From G963677085 sp963677085 (GTDB lineage: Bacteria > Planctomycetota > Planctomycetia > Pirellulales > Thermoguttaceae), in the NCBI GenBank assembly GCA_963677085.2, contig CAXXFH010000001.1, positions 62,001 through 126,000 of the forward strand: a stretch of 64,000 nt of DNA, read 5' to 3'. Of this stretch, positions 15,124-24,740 are shown in pieces. Within the stretch, counting starts at the first letter, position 1. Every line of letters begins with the position of its first letter. A model generated the notes under the pieces. It saw only the letters and a list, made by a program, of their open reading frames with translations. It did no database searches and was not told the DNA's origin. Made by a program: the position numbers and the translations under genes.

Positions 15124-16836
15124 ATGACGAATCCTGAAATCGCTGCCGTTTTCGATCAGATCGCCGACCTGCTGGAATTCCAGGGGACCAATCCGTTTCG
15201 AATCCGCGCCTATCGCAACGCTGCTCGAACGTTCAAGGATTTGCCCCAATCGCTTGCCGAGATCGTAGCCGATCCTGAGCGGACGTTGACCGAGATTGAG
15301 GGGATCGGCAAGGATTTGGCGGCCAAGGTCGAAACGCTGCTCGACACGGGCACCTTGCCCTTGCTCGACGAATTGCTCGAACAGATTCCCGAGAGCGTGC
15401 TGGCCATTCTTCGCGTTCCTGGCCTGGGGCCCAAGCGGGCAGCCATGATTTACAACGAGCTAGGTGTCAAAACGCTGGACGAATTGCGTGACGCCTGCGA
15501 ACAGCATCGCGTGCGCGAGCTAAAGGGTTTTGGTGCCAAGACGGAAGCCACGATACTTGAAGGATTGGAGATTGCCGCCGAGGCCGATCGACGCATCCTT
15601 TGGGCCGAGGCCGACCGGCATGTCGAGGCCATCGTCGAGCACCTGCGCCGGTGCGACGCCGTGGAAGAGCTTCAACCGGCCGGTAGCTATCGGCGAGGGC
15701 GCGATACGGTGGGCGATCTCGATTTTCTCGTCGTGGCCACTGACACCAATCGTGTCATGGACCACTTCGGCGACTACGAAGGGTGCGACAAAGTCCTAGT
15801 GCGCGGCGATACAAAAATGTCGATTCGCTTAGACACCGGTTTGCAGGTCGATCTACGGGTAGTCCCTGCGGAATCGTTTGGCGCGGCGCTACAGTACTTC
15901 ACCGGATCGCAGGCACATAATATTGTCCTCCGTGGTCGGGCGAAAGAGCGTGGTCTGAAAATCAACGAATACGGTGTCTTCCGGGGCGATGAGCAAATCG
16001 CCGGCCGCACGGAAGAAGACGTTTACGCCGCGTTGGAGTTACCCTGCTTCCCGCCGGAGCTTCGCGAGGCCCGGCGCGAGTTCGAGTGGGCCGACGAAGG
16101 CCAATTGCCCACGCTGGTAGAACTCGACGACATCCAGGGCGACCTACACATGCACAGCACAGCGACCGATGGGATCAACACCATCGCGGAAATGGCCGAA
16201 GCGGCCAAGGCGCGAGGGCTGAAATACGTGGCCATTACCGATCACTCGAAACGGGTGTCGATGGCCAACGGGCTCGACGGCAAACGTCTGCTGCAACAGT
16301 GGAAAGAAATCGATCAACTCAACAAGCAACTCAAGGGTATCAAGGTGCTCAAGGGTGTCGAGGTCGACATTCTCGAAAAGGGTGGGCTCGACATCGAAGA
16401 CGAGGTGCTTGCCAAAGCCGACTGGGTCGTGGCCAGTGTCCACTATGGGCAGAACCAGTCGCGTGAGCAGATCACCGCCCGGGTGATCGGTGCCTTGGAA
16501 AATCCCAACGTATCGGCCATCGGACACCCTACGGGACGAATGTTGCGTCGCCGCAAACCCTACGAAATCGATCTCGACGCCGTACTGCGTGCTGCCCGCG
16601 ACAACGGCAAGCTAATGGAGTTGAACGCCCATCCAATCCGCCTCGATTTGGACGACGTGGCCTGCGCCGCGGCAAAGTCGTACGGCGTGCGGATCGTCAT
16701 CTCAACCGACGCCCATCGCACGGTTGACCTGGCAAGTATGCGCTACGGCATCCAACAGGCACGCCGAGCCGGACTTACAAAAGACGACGTGGCGAACACC
16801 CGCACTTGGACACAGATAAAGAAGTTGCTCGGTTAG
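15124..16836 (+). CDS. polX: DNA polymerase/3'-5' exonuclease PolX
   Basis: 570 residues in the usual bacterial PolX order: an HhH lyase-like region (1-90, RIRAYRNAARTF), a second HhH (VPGLGPKRAAMIYNELG), the nucleotidyltransferase core GSYRRGRDTVGDLDFLV near 188-204, and a C-terminal PHP exonuclease beginning DLHMHSTATDG near 340 and containing HPTGRML and STDAHR metal-binding motifs. A role in gap-filling and base-excision repair in the cytoplasm is known for the family. Its stop overlaps the stop of the convergent barrel gene. Confidence 0.95.
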   Translation: MTNPEIAAVFDQIADLLEFQGTNPFRIRAYRNAARTFKDLPQSLAEIVADPERTLTEIEGIGKDLAAKVETLLDTGTLPLLDELLEQIPESVLAILRVPGLGPKRAAMIYNELGVKTLDELRDACEQHRVRELKGFGAKTEATILEGLEIAAEADRRILWAEADRHVEAIVEHLRRCDAVEELQPAGSYRRGRDTVGDLDFLVVATDTNRVMDHFGDYEGCDKVLVRGDTKMSIRLDTGLQVDLRVVPAESFGAALQYFTGSQAHNIVLRGRAKERGLKINEYGVFRGDEQIAGRTEEDVYAALELPCFPPELREARREFEWADEGQLPTLVELDDIQGDLHMHSTATDGINTIAEMAEAAKARGLKYVAITDHSKRVSMANGLDGKRLLQQWKEIDQLNKQLKGIKVLKGVEVDILEKGGLDIEDEVLAKADWVVASVHYGQNQSREQITARVIGALENPNVSAIGHPTGRMLRRRKPYEIDLDAVLRAARDNGKLMELNAHPIRLDLDDVACAAAKSYGVRIVISTDAHRTVDLASMRYGIQQARRAGLTKDDVANTRTWTQIKKLLG

Positions 16837-17840
16837 TAAGTCAGACTCGTCCGTACCATCACGGTGTCGGTCGGTTTGAAATCGGGAGTACCGTCGAGGA
16901 ATTCGAGGCGGCGGCCGAAGATGTAGCCGATTTCGAGGCTGGCGTTCAGCCCGGTGAGGTTTTCTCGTTCGATGCCGATGGCCACGCGGTAATCGCGGTA
17001 AGTTACTTGGCTGTCGATTCCATCGGTGCGACGATATGCCCAGGTGCCGCCGCCAAGCTCGCCGAGCACGTAGATCCAATCCTGGATATCCTCGGTATAC
17101 GCGCCGCTCCAGTACAATCGCTGGGCGATTCTAGGATGGGGGAAGGTGAGGTCGAACTTCAAGTCGTTGTTCGGTTTCCAGACGAGTCCTGCGATCGGCA
17201 TTACCTTGATGTCGTCTCGATCGAGGTAAGCAGCTCCCAAGATGAGCTTTGTGGTGGGAGTCCATTGCCAGGCACCGGCCCCATGGCCTGTGAGCCGAAA
17301 GGCTTCGCTGGTGCCTTGCTCGAAATCGCTGTAAACGCCTGGAGTCACCGACAGGTCGACTCCCAATCGCGGCGTGGCCTGGGCCATCCAACGAAACTGG
17401 CAATACGCATCGTAGAACCGAGCAGGCAAATCCACGCCGCCGGCGCCATCGAGATAGTGAACGGCGAAGCCAGGCGAAATCACCAACGGCGTGGTTCGTT
17501 TTGGGCAGGGCAGGGCAAGCACCAGCCGGGTTTCCAGGTCATTGACGCCGAGACCGGCGTCGCCGTTGGGCGCCAACCAACCGTACGTGAAAATGGCCTT
17601 CTGGAATACGCCGTTGCGGGCGCCGCGGGGGAGTTCGGGCTGCTCAGGCGGAGCAGGGCCAATCGCGCCGGGCGGTTCCAGCAGTTCGGCCGAGGAGTCG
17701 GGATGGGCCGTTAACAGGCCGGGAAATTGCTGAGGACAGGGATCGACCGAGGGCAATCGCACTACCTGGGCCTGCCCGCGCACTGCAAGTAGAGACATCG
17801 CAGCTAGCAGCAAGAGGGTGGACCAAGAACGAAGCATCAT
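16833..17840 (-). CDS. DUF6268-like outer-membrane beta-barrel protein (paralogue A)
   Basis: 335 residues from the ATG at 17840. A signal peptide (MMLRSWSTLLLLAAMSLLAVRGQAQ) is followed by a Pro-rich linker and then alternating amphipathic strands such as TPLVISPGFAVHYL, TTKLILGAAYLDRDDIKVMP and GLVWKPNNDLKFDLTFPHPR, ending in an aromatic residue (SLTY), as outer-membrane barrels do. The neighbouring upstream gene is a clear paralogue sharing the WxPNNDxxxxxxFPxP strand and the ENx/GxxxxxGxxFxRxLE ending. The longer open frame to 17966 lacks a signal at its N-terminus. Function unknown. Confidence 0.75.
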   Translation of the reverse strand: MMLRSWSTLLLLAAMSLLAVRGQAQVVRLPSVDPCPQQFPGLLTAHPDSSAELLEPPGAIGPAPPEQPELPRGARNGVFQKAIFTYGWLAPNGDAGLGVNDLETRLVLALPCPKRTTPLVISPGFAVHYLDGAGGVDLPARFYDAYCQFRWMAQATPRLGVDLSVTPGVYSDFEQGTSEAFRLTGHGAGAWQWTPTTKLILGAAYLDRDDIKVMPIAGLVWKPNNDLKFDLTFPHPRIAQRLYWSGAYTEDIQDWIYVLGELGGGTWAYRRTDGIDSQVTYRDYRVAIGIERENLTGLNASLEIGYIFGRRLEFLDGTPDFKPTDTVMVRTSLTY

Positions 17841-17996
17841 GCGGTGAATACTATAGTTGTCAAGTTTTCGAGATCCGGCTAGTGGTTTGACCACTTTGAC
17901 TTTGCGGGTGTCGGGGGCAGCTTCTATGCCCGTGTTCAGCACCGGCTGGCAAGCAGCCTGTAGCACCCGACATGTCGTTCCAGGTTTGACAAATCG

Positions 17997-19097
17997 CTAG
18001 TAGGCCAAACTGCCCCGGACGTAGACCGTGGGGTTGAGGTAATAGGGATCGATGCGGCTGTCGTGCCGACGCAACTCGCGTTCGAAGGCGAAGCCTACCT
18101 CGAAGAGCCCGTCGAGACCGCGGCCCGACGGGTTGAGGAACTCCAGACCCGCGCCCACGCGAATGTCGTTGTAGTCGATCGGTTCAACGGCTCCACCCAC
18201 CTGCTTCATCGTCCAGTTACCCCCACCGTATTCTCCCCGACCGTAGAACCACCATTCAGTGTTGCCCACATTGGGCAGGCGCCACGCTACTTTAGGCTCG
18301 GGGAAGATAGCCTCTAGTCGAAAGTCGTTGTTGGGTGTCCAGACAAAACCACCGGCCGGAAAAAGCTTAAACCGGTTGCGGTCCAGATACCAAGCACCAC
18401 CTTTGACCGTGAAGCTGGGCGAAAACCGCAACACGGCCAGACCTTTGCCGGTGTAACGGATACTGCCGGCACGGATTTCGTCGAAGTCGGAATACACGCC
18501 GACACGGAGGTTCAACTCGGCGCCAAACCAGTCGGTGACCTGTGGATTCCAGGCCGAATCGACGTAGCCCGCGAAAACCCGCGACGGCACTTCGAGGACA
18601 TTCGTTTGCGGGCCGTTGAAGAGGGTCAGGCCAAAACCGGGCGTAATCAACAGCGGCGTCTCGGGATTGTAAAACAAGGGGAAGGCGAACGTGGAGGTGA
18701 ACTCCATGTCGTTGATTCCCATTTCTTTCGCGGAATTTCCCGGCATCCACACGTAGTCTACCCGTAATTCGTCGAGCAAACGCGTCATGGTTGTATACAC
18801 CGGTTCGTTGGAACCCGGCGCGCCGTATCCTCCCGTCATCGGGGGCAAGTAAGGATCTTGCGAAAACAGTGGTTGGGGTGCGGTACCCGGCATGGAATAC
18901 GGGTCCCACTGGGCCGCAGGTGGCTGAATTGTGCCCTCCAACGTGGCCATCGGCGAGGGAGAAGGCCCAACGGGTGTCATTGGGTTCTGGGGCGATGGGA
19001 TCGCCGACGGAAACTGCACGCGCTGCCCGTGGGCGGTCGAAACCGCAAGCAGTCCGACAATTCCCATTACGACGAACAGGAGTTTTGCTGTTTTCAC
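17997..19097 (-). CDS. DUF6268-like outer-membrane beta-barrel protein (paralogue B)
   Basis: 366 residues if translation starts at GTG 19097, behind AGGGA. This gives a good signal peptide (LLFVVMGIVGLLAVSTAHGQ). A TTG-started extension to 19163 is possible but less likely. A Pro-rich linker is followed by barrel-type strands (TPLLITPGFGLTLFNGP, GGFVWTPNNDFRLEAIFPEP, DYNDIRVGAGLEFL), ending VRGSLAY. It is paralogous to the next gene, 156 bp downstream on the same strand, so a tandem duplication is likely. Presumed outer-membrane location. Confidence 0.72.
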   Translation of the reverse strand: MKTAKLLFVVMGIVGLLAVSTAHGQRVQFPSAIPSPQNPMTPVGPSPSPMATLEGTIQPPAAQWDPYSMPGTAPQPLFSQDPYLPPMTGGYGAPGSNEPVYTTMTRLLDELRVDYVWMPGNSAKEMGINDMEFTSTFAFPLFYNPETPLLITPGFGLTLFNGPQTNVLEVPSRVFAGYVDSAWNPQVTDWFGAELNLRVGVYSDFDEIRAGSIRYTGKGLAVLRFSPSFTVKGGAWYLDRNRFKLFPAGGFVWTPNNDFRLEAIFPEPKVAWRLPNVGNTEWWFYGRGEYGGGNWTMKQVGGAVEPIDYNDIRVGAGLEFLNPSGRGLDGLFEVGFAFERELRRHDSRIDPYYLNPTVYVRGSLAY

Positions 19098-19496
19098 CAA
19101 CTTTCCCTGTCTGTTGCCTGTTGGAAGAGATTGAATGACCCGCACCGAGCTGGATGCCTTCAATACCGACGGGGCGTCGTCGGGTCAAGAGCGATTTCGT
19201 TGCTGGCATCAGGCAGCGGGGGTATGCGAGGCCAGGGCAAGATGCGTAGAGTGGCGGGGCCGCCAATCGAATTGGTGCTGCCGCAACGAGGTGGGAACCC
19301 GCTCCCGTTGGTTGCCAATTTTGTGAAAACCTTCACGATTTCCAAGGTTCGCAATATAGAGGTGTCAGTAGTCCGAAGCCCATTTTAGCCTCGCGGCATG
19401 GAGATGCTTGCTGTAGAATCGGTCGTTTTGAATCTCTGCTACTGATTCCTTCGGCATCTGTAGTCCCCGCGATATCGACAGTCCTCGGAAGCGATC
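19098..19496. other. divergent intergenic region
   Basis: About 400 bp between the divergent barrel gene and birA. It must hold both promoters, but no convincing -35/-10 pair or structured element is seen. Confidence 0.4.
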
Positions 19497-20267
19497 ATGC
19501 CTCTGAACATCGCCGAGCGTATTTGTCGTGAGACCTTTATTGCGCATGTCGAGTGGCACGCACAACTTGGTTCGACTAACGATCGGGCCAAGTGCCTCGC
19601 TGGCGAGAACCCTGAGTTGTTGCCGGTGCTGATCGTCGCCGACCAACAGACGGCTGGGCGAGGGCGGGGGAGCCACCGATGGTGGACCGGGCAGGGGAGT
19701 CTCGCCTTGAGCGTACTGCTACCGTCGGCTGGCAGGGCAGGGAAGAACCGGCATTCGCCTTTAACGGCTCTAGCCACGGCGGTAGCGATTGTCGAGACTG
19801 TCGCTCCGCTGGTGCCCAAACATCGCGTGGGCATCCACTGGCCCAACGACGTGATGGCGGACCAACGAAAAATCGCCGGCATTCTCACAGAGGTTCTACC
19901 CGACGGACGACAGGTGGTCGGTGTCGGCATAAACACCAACAGCCGATTGGCCGATGCACCCAGGGAACTGCGTGGCCGAGTCGCCACACTTTACGAGTTG
20001 CGTGGCGAGGAAGTGGAATCGACCGATTTTCTTATCGCCCTGTTGAAGCAACTCGGCAGCGCGTTAACCCTTTGCGATGCGGCACGGAAAGAACTCGCTG
20101 CGCGAGCCAATACGTTCTGTCTGCAACACGGCGAGATACTGACACTGCGACTCGGTGCGCGGAGCATCGAAGGTCGTTGCGGTGGCATCGGGCCCGATGG
20201 AGCTCTCTTGCTGGACACGGGCGAAGGTCAAGAGGCGTTCTACTCGGGTACGCTGGCCGAGTACTGA
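19497..20267 (+). CDS. birA: biotin--[acetyl-CoA-carboxylase] ligase
   Basis: 256 residues of the BPL_LplA_LipB catalytic type. GSTNDRAKCL near 25, the biotinyl-AMP loop GRGRGSHRWWTGQGSLALS at about 55-73, HWPNDVM near 121, KIAGILTE near 130 and VVGVGINTN near 142 are all present. It attaches biotin to the carboxyl carrier protein of acetyl-CoA carboxylase in the cytoplasm. There is no N-terminal winged helix, so it is a group I ligase without repressor function. A C-terminal SH3-like domain covers the last 45 residues. It converges on the next gene with a 9-bp gap. Confidence 0.93.
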   Translation: MPLNIAERICRETFIAHVEWHAQLGSTNDRAKCLAGENPELLPVLIVADQQTAGRGRGSHRWWTGQGSLALSVLLPSAGRAGKNRHSPLTALATAVAIVETVAPLVPKHRVGIHWPNDVMADQRKIAGILTEVLPDGRQVVGVGINTNSRLADAPRELRGRVATLYELRGEEVESTDFLIALLKQLGSALTLCDAARKELAARANTFCLQHGEILTLRLGARSIEGRCGGIGPDGALLLDTGEGQEAFYSGTLAEY

Positions 20268-20276
20268 GGCGGTCCG

Positions 20277-21809
20277 TCACCGGACGGCTTGTTCTTCTGG
20301 CTCCGGAGCAGCGGCCTTTTGCGGCGTCCGCGGCTTGAAAAAGCGGTTGTCGTACATCGATAGGGCGTGCAGTGCGTGCATGTGCGCGGCCACTTCTTGC
20401 GAACTGCTGGAACGCGCGTTTATCGCGGTTCGCCGACTGCTCAGCAATCGGTTCAGCAAGTTAATCGAACGCAACACACCAGGATCGTCCAAACGTTCGT
20501 CGGGCAACGAAAAGACGAGCCATTCGAGAATGTAGCCCGTGCTGCGAAGTTGGGTATCCTGATCGCGTGCGCTACTGCGTGTGGCGAGCATTCGTGGTCC
20601 CCAACTACCATCAGAGTTTTGGATTGTCAGGGCATAATCCTGAAAATCGCTGACCAACTTTTCCGCCCGACTGTACTGTCCGATGATTGGTTCTTCCGCT
20701 AAATGTCGCCGGTAAATGGCAAAGCTCAAACCCATCAGCCGATTGGTTCCGCCGCACGCGGCAGTTACCACCGGCTGAGCGAGTTCCTCTTGAATCAGAC
20801 GTTCGAGCGACCAGGTTTCGCCCAGGTCGTTGGTCCACTCGGGTTCTTCCATTGCGTAATAGGCCAAGCCCAACAACCGCATCGATTGATCAATCCCTTC
20901 GCGGCAGGCAAGCTTCTCGTACTCGACCAAGTCGGCAACGGTGCGCACGTCTTCGCCGACGCGTGCCGGGTATTCGGCCGGTACGCGCGACATGGCGAGG
21001 GTGGCAAGAAACTGTCCGCGGAACTCTTGGGTACCAAATCCAATGCGTGGAGCAATGTGGTCATCAGCTACAACCAACGGTAGATACCCAGCGCAAGGAT
21101 AGTTCCAGCATAAGTAGGTAATGCCATTCATCGTTCCGGAACCCTCGTGGCGACCAACTTCGGTCGCGCATCCAAAGGCCCAGCAGAGTTCCATGATGTC
21201 GGTCGCCGTGTATTCGCGCGGGTTTAAGCCACGCTGGTAATACGCCAGCAATGTCCTCCGAACCTGGTCGCGTAGCGTGGCCTGCGCGGGCGTGAGTTCC
21301 GGCAACGGCTCCAGCTCAGGTTCGGATTTCGCGTTACCTTCATCCGGGGTGTCGTTCGAGTCATCTGCCGGTGGGGTAATTTCGGGGGTTTCAGCATTCC
21401 CGGCATCGTCATTTTCGACACTGTCATTTTCGGTGCTGTCGCCAGGCATCTCCGTGGCCTCGGCGTCGTTTTCCAGATGGAACGAGTCTGCTGCGGGACC
21501 GTCGGTGTCGTTGTTCTTGTCGGTAGTATTTGGCGGTTCGTCAACTTGTGTGGTTTCAGCGGATTCCTGCGTCGAGTCATCTTGCTGCGGCTCAAGAACC
21601 TCGCCGGGGTCTCCGAGAGAAGGCGTCGCGGGTTTAACCGGTGTGATCTTGGGCTCATCGACCAGAAATCGGTTCTGGTAAGCCGGATTCGGAGCCAGGA
21701 GTACCGGCCCGGCAAAATCGGGCAACGCCGCGCTTCCGTGCCGACTGCCGACCGACAACGCCGCAAGCAACACGGCCATGGACGTCAAAAGGCAGCTATT
21801 TCGGGACAT
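20277..21809 (-). CDS. secreted protein with squalene-cyclase-like alpha/alpha repeats
   Basis: 510 residues from ATG 21809, which has GGAGGA about 9 nt upstream. A signal peptide (LLTSMAVLLAALSVGSRHGSA) precedes an acidic, Asp/Glu/Thr-rich linker of about 110 residues and then a helical domain. The motif QNSDGSWGPRML near 420 resembles the QW repeats of prenyltransferase/terpene-cyclase toroids, but the DxDD cyclase motif is not seen, so enzymatic cyclisation is not supported. The upstream neighbour on the same strand is another secreted protein with a similar acidic linker (168-bp gap). Likely periplasmic; function unknown. Confidence 0.65.
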   Translation of the reverse strand: MSRNSCLLTSMAVLLAALSVGSRHGSAALPDFAGPVLLAPNPAYQNRFLVDEPKITPVKPATPSLGDPGEVLEPQQDDSTQESAETTQVDEPPNTTDKNNDTDGPAADSFHLENDAEATEMPGDSTENDSVENDDAGNAETPEITPPADDSNDTPDEGNAKSEPELEPLPELTPAQATLRDQVRRTLLAYYQRGLNPREYTATDIMELCWAFGCATEVGRHEGSGTMNGITYLCWNYPCAGYLPLVVADDHIAPRIGFGTQEFRGQFLATLAMSRVPAEYPARVGEDVRTVADLVEYEKLACREGIDQSMRLLGLAYYAMEEPEWTNDLGETWSLERLIQEELAQPVVTAACGGTNRLMGLSFAIYRRHLAEEPIIGQYSRAEKLVSDFQDYALTIQNSDGSWGPRMLATRSSARDQDTQLRSTGYILEWLVFSLPDERLDDPGVLRSINLLNRLLSSRRTAINARSSSSQEVAAHMHALHALSMYDNRFFKPRTPQKAAAPEPEEQAVR

Positions 21810-21977
21810 CAATCCAGTCCTCCGTATTACAAACCGGTGAAAGTTTGTTTTTCTGAGCAAACTATTTGGCGACCAACGGGAGTTGGGCCTTGTCTGGGTG
21901 CGGCAACGACAGATTGGGTTGGCAAACCGGCACAGCCGCGTGAACGACGACGTGCCGTATTACCGGCCACGAAACGC

Positions 21978-24398
21978 TCAAGATCCCGCACCGGCAATCT
22001 TGCGAGTTTGCGGCGACTCGGCCGTGCTATTTTCTTCCTCTTGCTGAGGACGGTCGATAAGAAATCCACCCGAAGAACCGCGTTGGAGATAGCTGTTGTT
22101 CCGCGCTCCGCAGCCGTACTTATCGGTCCCGCCGTAGTCGGCGACGAAACTGAAATTGCCGCCGCAGGTAGGCATGTCGTGGTAGGAAATGCCCGAAGAA
22201 GCACGCCCCTGGCGGTAGCCTTTGTACTCATCGTCACCGACGTAGTCGAAGAGCACACCAAGGCCGGCCTGTGCCCCGTTGCCTTCGTTACCGTTGTAGA
22301 CATCGTCGCCGGCGAAATCGAACAGGTAGCCTACCGAAGCGTCCCATGCATATCCCAGGCACATGATGGTGCCGTTGTAGGTGTCGTTTCCTCGATCGTC
22401 AAAGAGGAAACCTATGGAGTAATGGCACCCAAACCCGCTGCCAAAGCGTTGGAAGGAACGTTGCGTGCGCGGTCCGCCCTTGTAGGCCTTGCGCGTGGCG
22501 CCCAAGCGGTGGTCGTTTCCGCCGAAGTCCCGGGCGAACCCGACGCCACACCAGTAGCCGCCGCCGTGGGAAAGATAGTCGAACTCGTAGACATCGTCAC
22601 CGCCGCCATCGAGAATCACTCCGATGCCACCGTTGGCCACGGCACGCAGTCCACCGCCCATCCCTTGACCCCAGCCCTCGTAGCCGGGCGTCGGGTTGTC
22701 GTCGTCGAGATAACTATTCAGGTAGAGGCCACCGGCGTAGTAGTGGTCGTTGCCATCGAGATCATCGAGTAACCCAAACCCGAGCGGTCCGCCCATGCCT
22801 TGGGCCCAGAGTGCCGCGTGGTAACGATCGGCTCCTCCGCGATCGACCAACAGCCCCACACCACCAAGGGCCTGTCCCTGCACACGCCGCAACCCGACGT
22901 ACGCATCCTTGCCTGCATAGTCGATGAGAATACCAACGCCACCGATCGCAGAGCCTTGCGCCACGTCCTTAGCGAAATAGACGTCGTCCCCGTCGTAGTC
23001 GACGAGCATCGACACCCCGAGAATGGCCGAACCCTGGACACCGGGTTTTTCGCTGCGGTAGCCATCGTTCCCGGCGAGGTCGATGACCACAAGCACCGGG
23101 CGCTGCAGCGTTACGGAACCGTCGTAGTAAATGTCGTCGCCCCCGAGGTCGATCACGACGTTAACGTCAGGCAATTGGTCGAGCTGATACGTATTGCTGC
23201 CCTTGCCACCGATGAGAATTGTGCCTGCCGCCGTACCGAGGCGAGCGACCAATGGGCCAGTGACACCGGAGATGGTCAGGTCGCTATCGACGTCGTCGGG
23301 CAAGGCTTTGAGTTGCTCAAGCAGGTCGGGCGTGCTCAAAGGAGAGAGCGTTATGGCTGCGGCCAACATTGACCGACGGTCCATTTTTTCCAATAAATCA
23401 CAAAGTCTGCGGCCCGTCCCTCGACTTTGCAGCGTATGCCCCACCTCATTTTGGCTCGTGAGGATGGGGTAGAGATTGCGTGCAAGATCGGAAATCTGGC
23501 TTTTGGTAAGCGGTGCGAGAGCATCGCCAAACTTCAACTGAGCCCCGACGAGCGACTGCCTGACAATCTCCAAGGCTTCGTCTGGCGTTTTGGGATGGGG
23601 TAGTTCCAATGTCGCTTCGGGGGTAGCCAAGAGATCGAGTCGGTATCCGGCCATCAATAGCAGTTCAGCCAAACCCCGGTCCGCGCAACGAGCATCTTCG
23701 TGTAATTGGCGGGTAAACGCCTCGGCTTCCGCGGGAGCCAGGACGGGATTTCGCATGAGATGATCGTACCACGCGAGCCGGCAGTTTCCGGCCAGTTCCG
23801 AGCCCGTGTACGCGCCCCGCGACACGTCCATTCGGTTGCCCAAATACGATTGGAACTGGCGAAACTGATCTTGAATACGGCGTCGTTTCACGCCATTAAC
23901 GATTTCTTTCTGCAGCAACGTGATAATGCTGCCCGCCAGAGGTTCGCCCACGGTTTCGGGTTCGGCAACGACCGCAGCGGGCGTCTCGATCTCGGGTGAA
24001 TTATCGTCACCGTCGATGGCCGAAGGTTCTTCGGCGTCGGTCGACAACCGGTCGCCCATCTCCGCGTCAGTGGGCATTGCGGCATCTTCGGCAACCGTGT
24101 CCGGCTCGGAAGCTGTGTCCGGCTCGATGGCGGCATCGCTGCTCGGCGATTGTTTCGCTGGCGTCTCGGCATTGCCACGGTCAGTAGCCAGAGCTTTTCC
24201 GGGATCGTCAACAGCATTCGGTTGCGAAAGGTTGTCCTTGACGGATTGCCCAGGAACCGTCAATAGCGGCCCTTTCGGATCCTCATCACCCTGCGACGCA
24301 GTGGGATAGCTGGCGGTCAGAATAGAAACTACACCGACAGTTAAAACGCGAGCAAGTAGTTGAAATAGAGTCTTCCTCGACGTGGGCCCGAATATCAT
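21978..24398 (-). CDS. large secreted protein with Asp/Gly-rich calcium-binding-like repeats
   Basis: 806 residues from ATG 24398. A signal peptide (LLARVLTVGVVSILTASYPTASQG) is followed by an acidic low-complexity linker (about 130 residues) and a helical middle. The C-terminal 400 residues contain at least ten units of the form hxhDxGGxDxYxG, for example VVIDLGGDDIYYDG, MLVDYDGDDVYFAKD and YLFDFAGDDVYNGNEG. The pattern recalls RTX-type beta-rolls, in which such turns bind calcium, but the spacing of about 25-35 residues is longer than the 9-residue RTX nonapeptide. Probably an envelope or extracellular structural or adhesive protein. ATG 24398 was chosen over the longer frame because it creates the signal peptide. 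Confidence 0.72.
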   Translation of the reverse strand: MIFGPTSRKTLFQLLARVLTVGVVSILTASYPTASQGDEDPKGPLLTVPGQSVKDNLSQPNAVDDPGKALATDRGNAETPAKQSPSSDAAIEPDTASEPDTVAEDAAMPTDAEMGDRLSTDAEEPSAIDGDDNSPEIETPAAVVAEPETVGEPLAGSIITLLQKEIVNGVKRRRIQDQFRQFQSYLGNRMDVSRGAYTGSELAGNCRLAWYDHLMRNPVLAPAEAEAFTRQLHEDARCADRGLAELLLMAGYRLDLLATPEATLELPHPKTPDEALEIVRQSLVGAQLKFGDALAPLTKSQISDLARNLYPILTSQNEVGHTLQSRGTGRRLCDLLEKMDRRSMLAAAITLSPLSTPDLLEQLKALPDDVDSDLTISGVTGPLVARLGTAAGTILIGGKGSNTYQLDQLPDVNVVIDLGGDDIYYDGSVTLQRPVLVVIDLAGNDGYRSEKPGVQGSAILGVSMLVDYDGDDVYFAKDVAQGSAIGGVGILIDYAGKDAYVGLRRVQGQALGGVGLLVDRGGADRYHAALWAQGMGGPLGFGLLDDLDGNDHYYAGGLYLNSYLDDDNPTPGYEGWGQGMGGGLRAVANGGIGVILDGGGDDVYEFDYLSHGGGYWCGVGFARDFGGNDHRLGATRKAYKGGPRTQRSFQRFGSGFGCHYSIGFLFDDRGNDTYNGTIMCLGYAWDASVGYLFDFAGDDVYNGNEGNGAQAGLGVLFDYVGDDEYKGYRQGRASSGISYHDMPTCGGNFSFVADYGGTDKYGCGARNNSYLQRGSSGGFLIDRPQQEEENSTAESPQTRKIAGAGS

Positions 24399-24740
24399 TT
24401 TTGTCCGTCTCCTGCCGAATACCCCAGACGAGAAACGACCATATGCCGGGCCGCTTGGCATATTGGCCTGCTCGTTCTTCCGCGCGGGGTGGTCAATTGA
24501 GGGAGTGCCCCCATCGGTCATGGCTAACCTCCCCGTTCGCGCTGCCACTTGAGCGGCCGCGCGAATTTACTTGGTCCTGCCATGTGGACAACTCAAACCG
24601 AGAAGCCGATTGGGCAACGTGTGCGCTTTACAGGGCGTGAATCGGCGAAACTTCGCCAATTCCTTGAGCCGCAGACTACAAGATACCGCGGTCGCAATGA
24701 AACTGCAAAAATCGGCTTGCGATCATGGTGCTTACGTAGG
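24399..24740. other. intergenic gap
   Basis: A 342-bp gap between the 3' end of the rRNA methyltransferase-like gene and the start of the repeat protein, both on the minus strand. No terminator or gene seen. Confidence 0.4.

Noticed and set aside
21477..22772. Plus-strand open frame of 431 codons
   Set aside because: Antisense of two secreted proteins with signal peptides and repeats; no motifs of its own.
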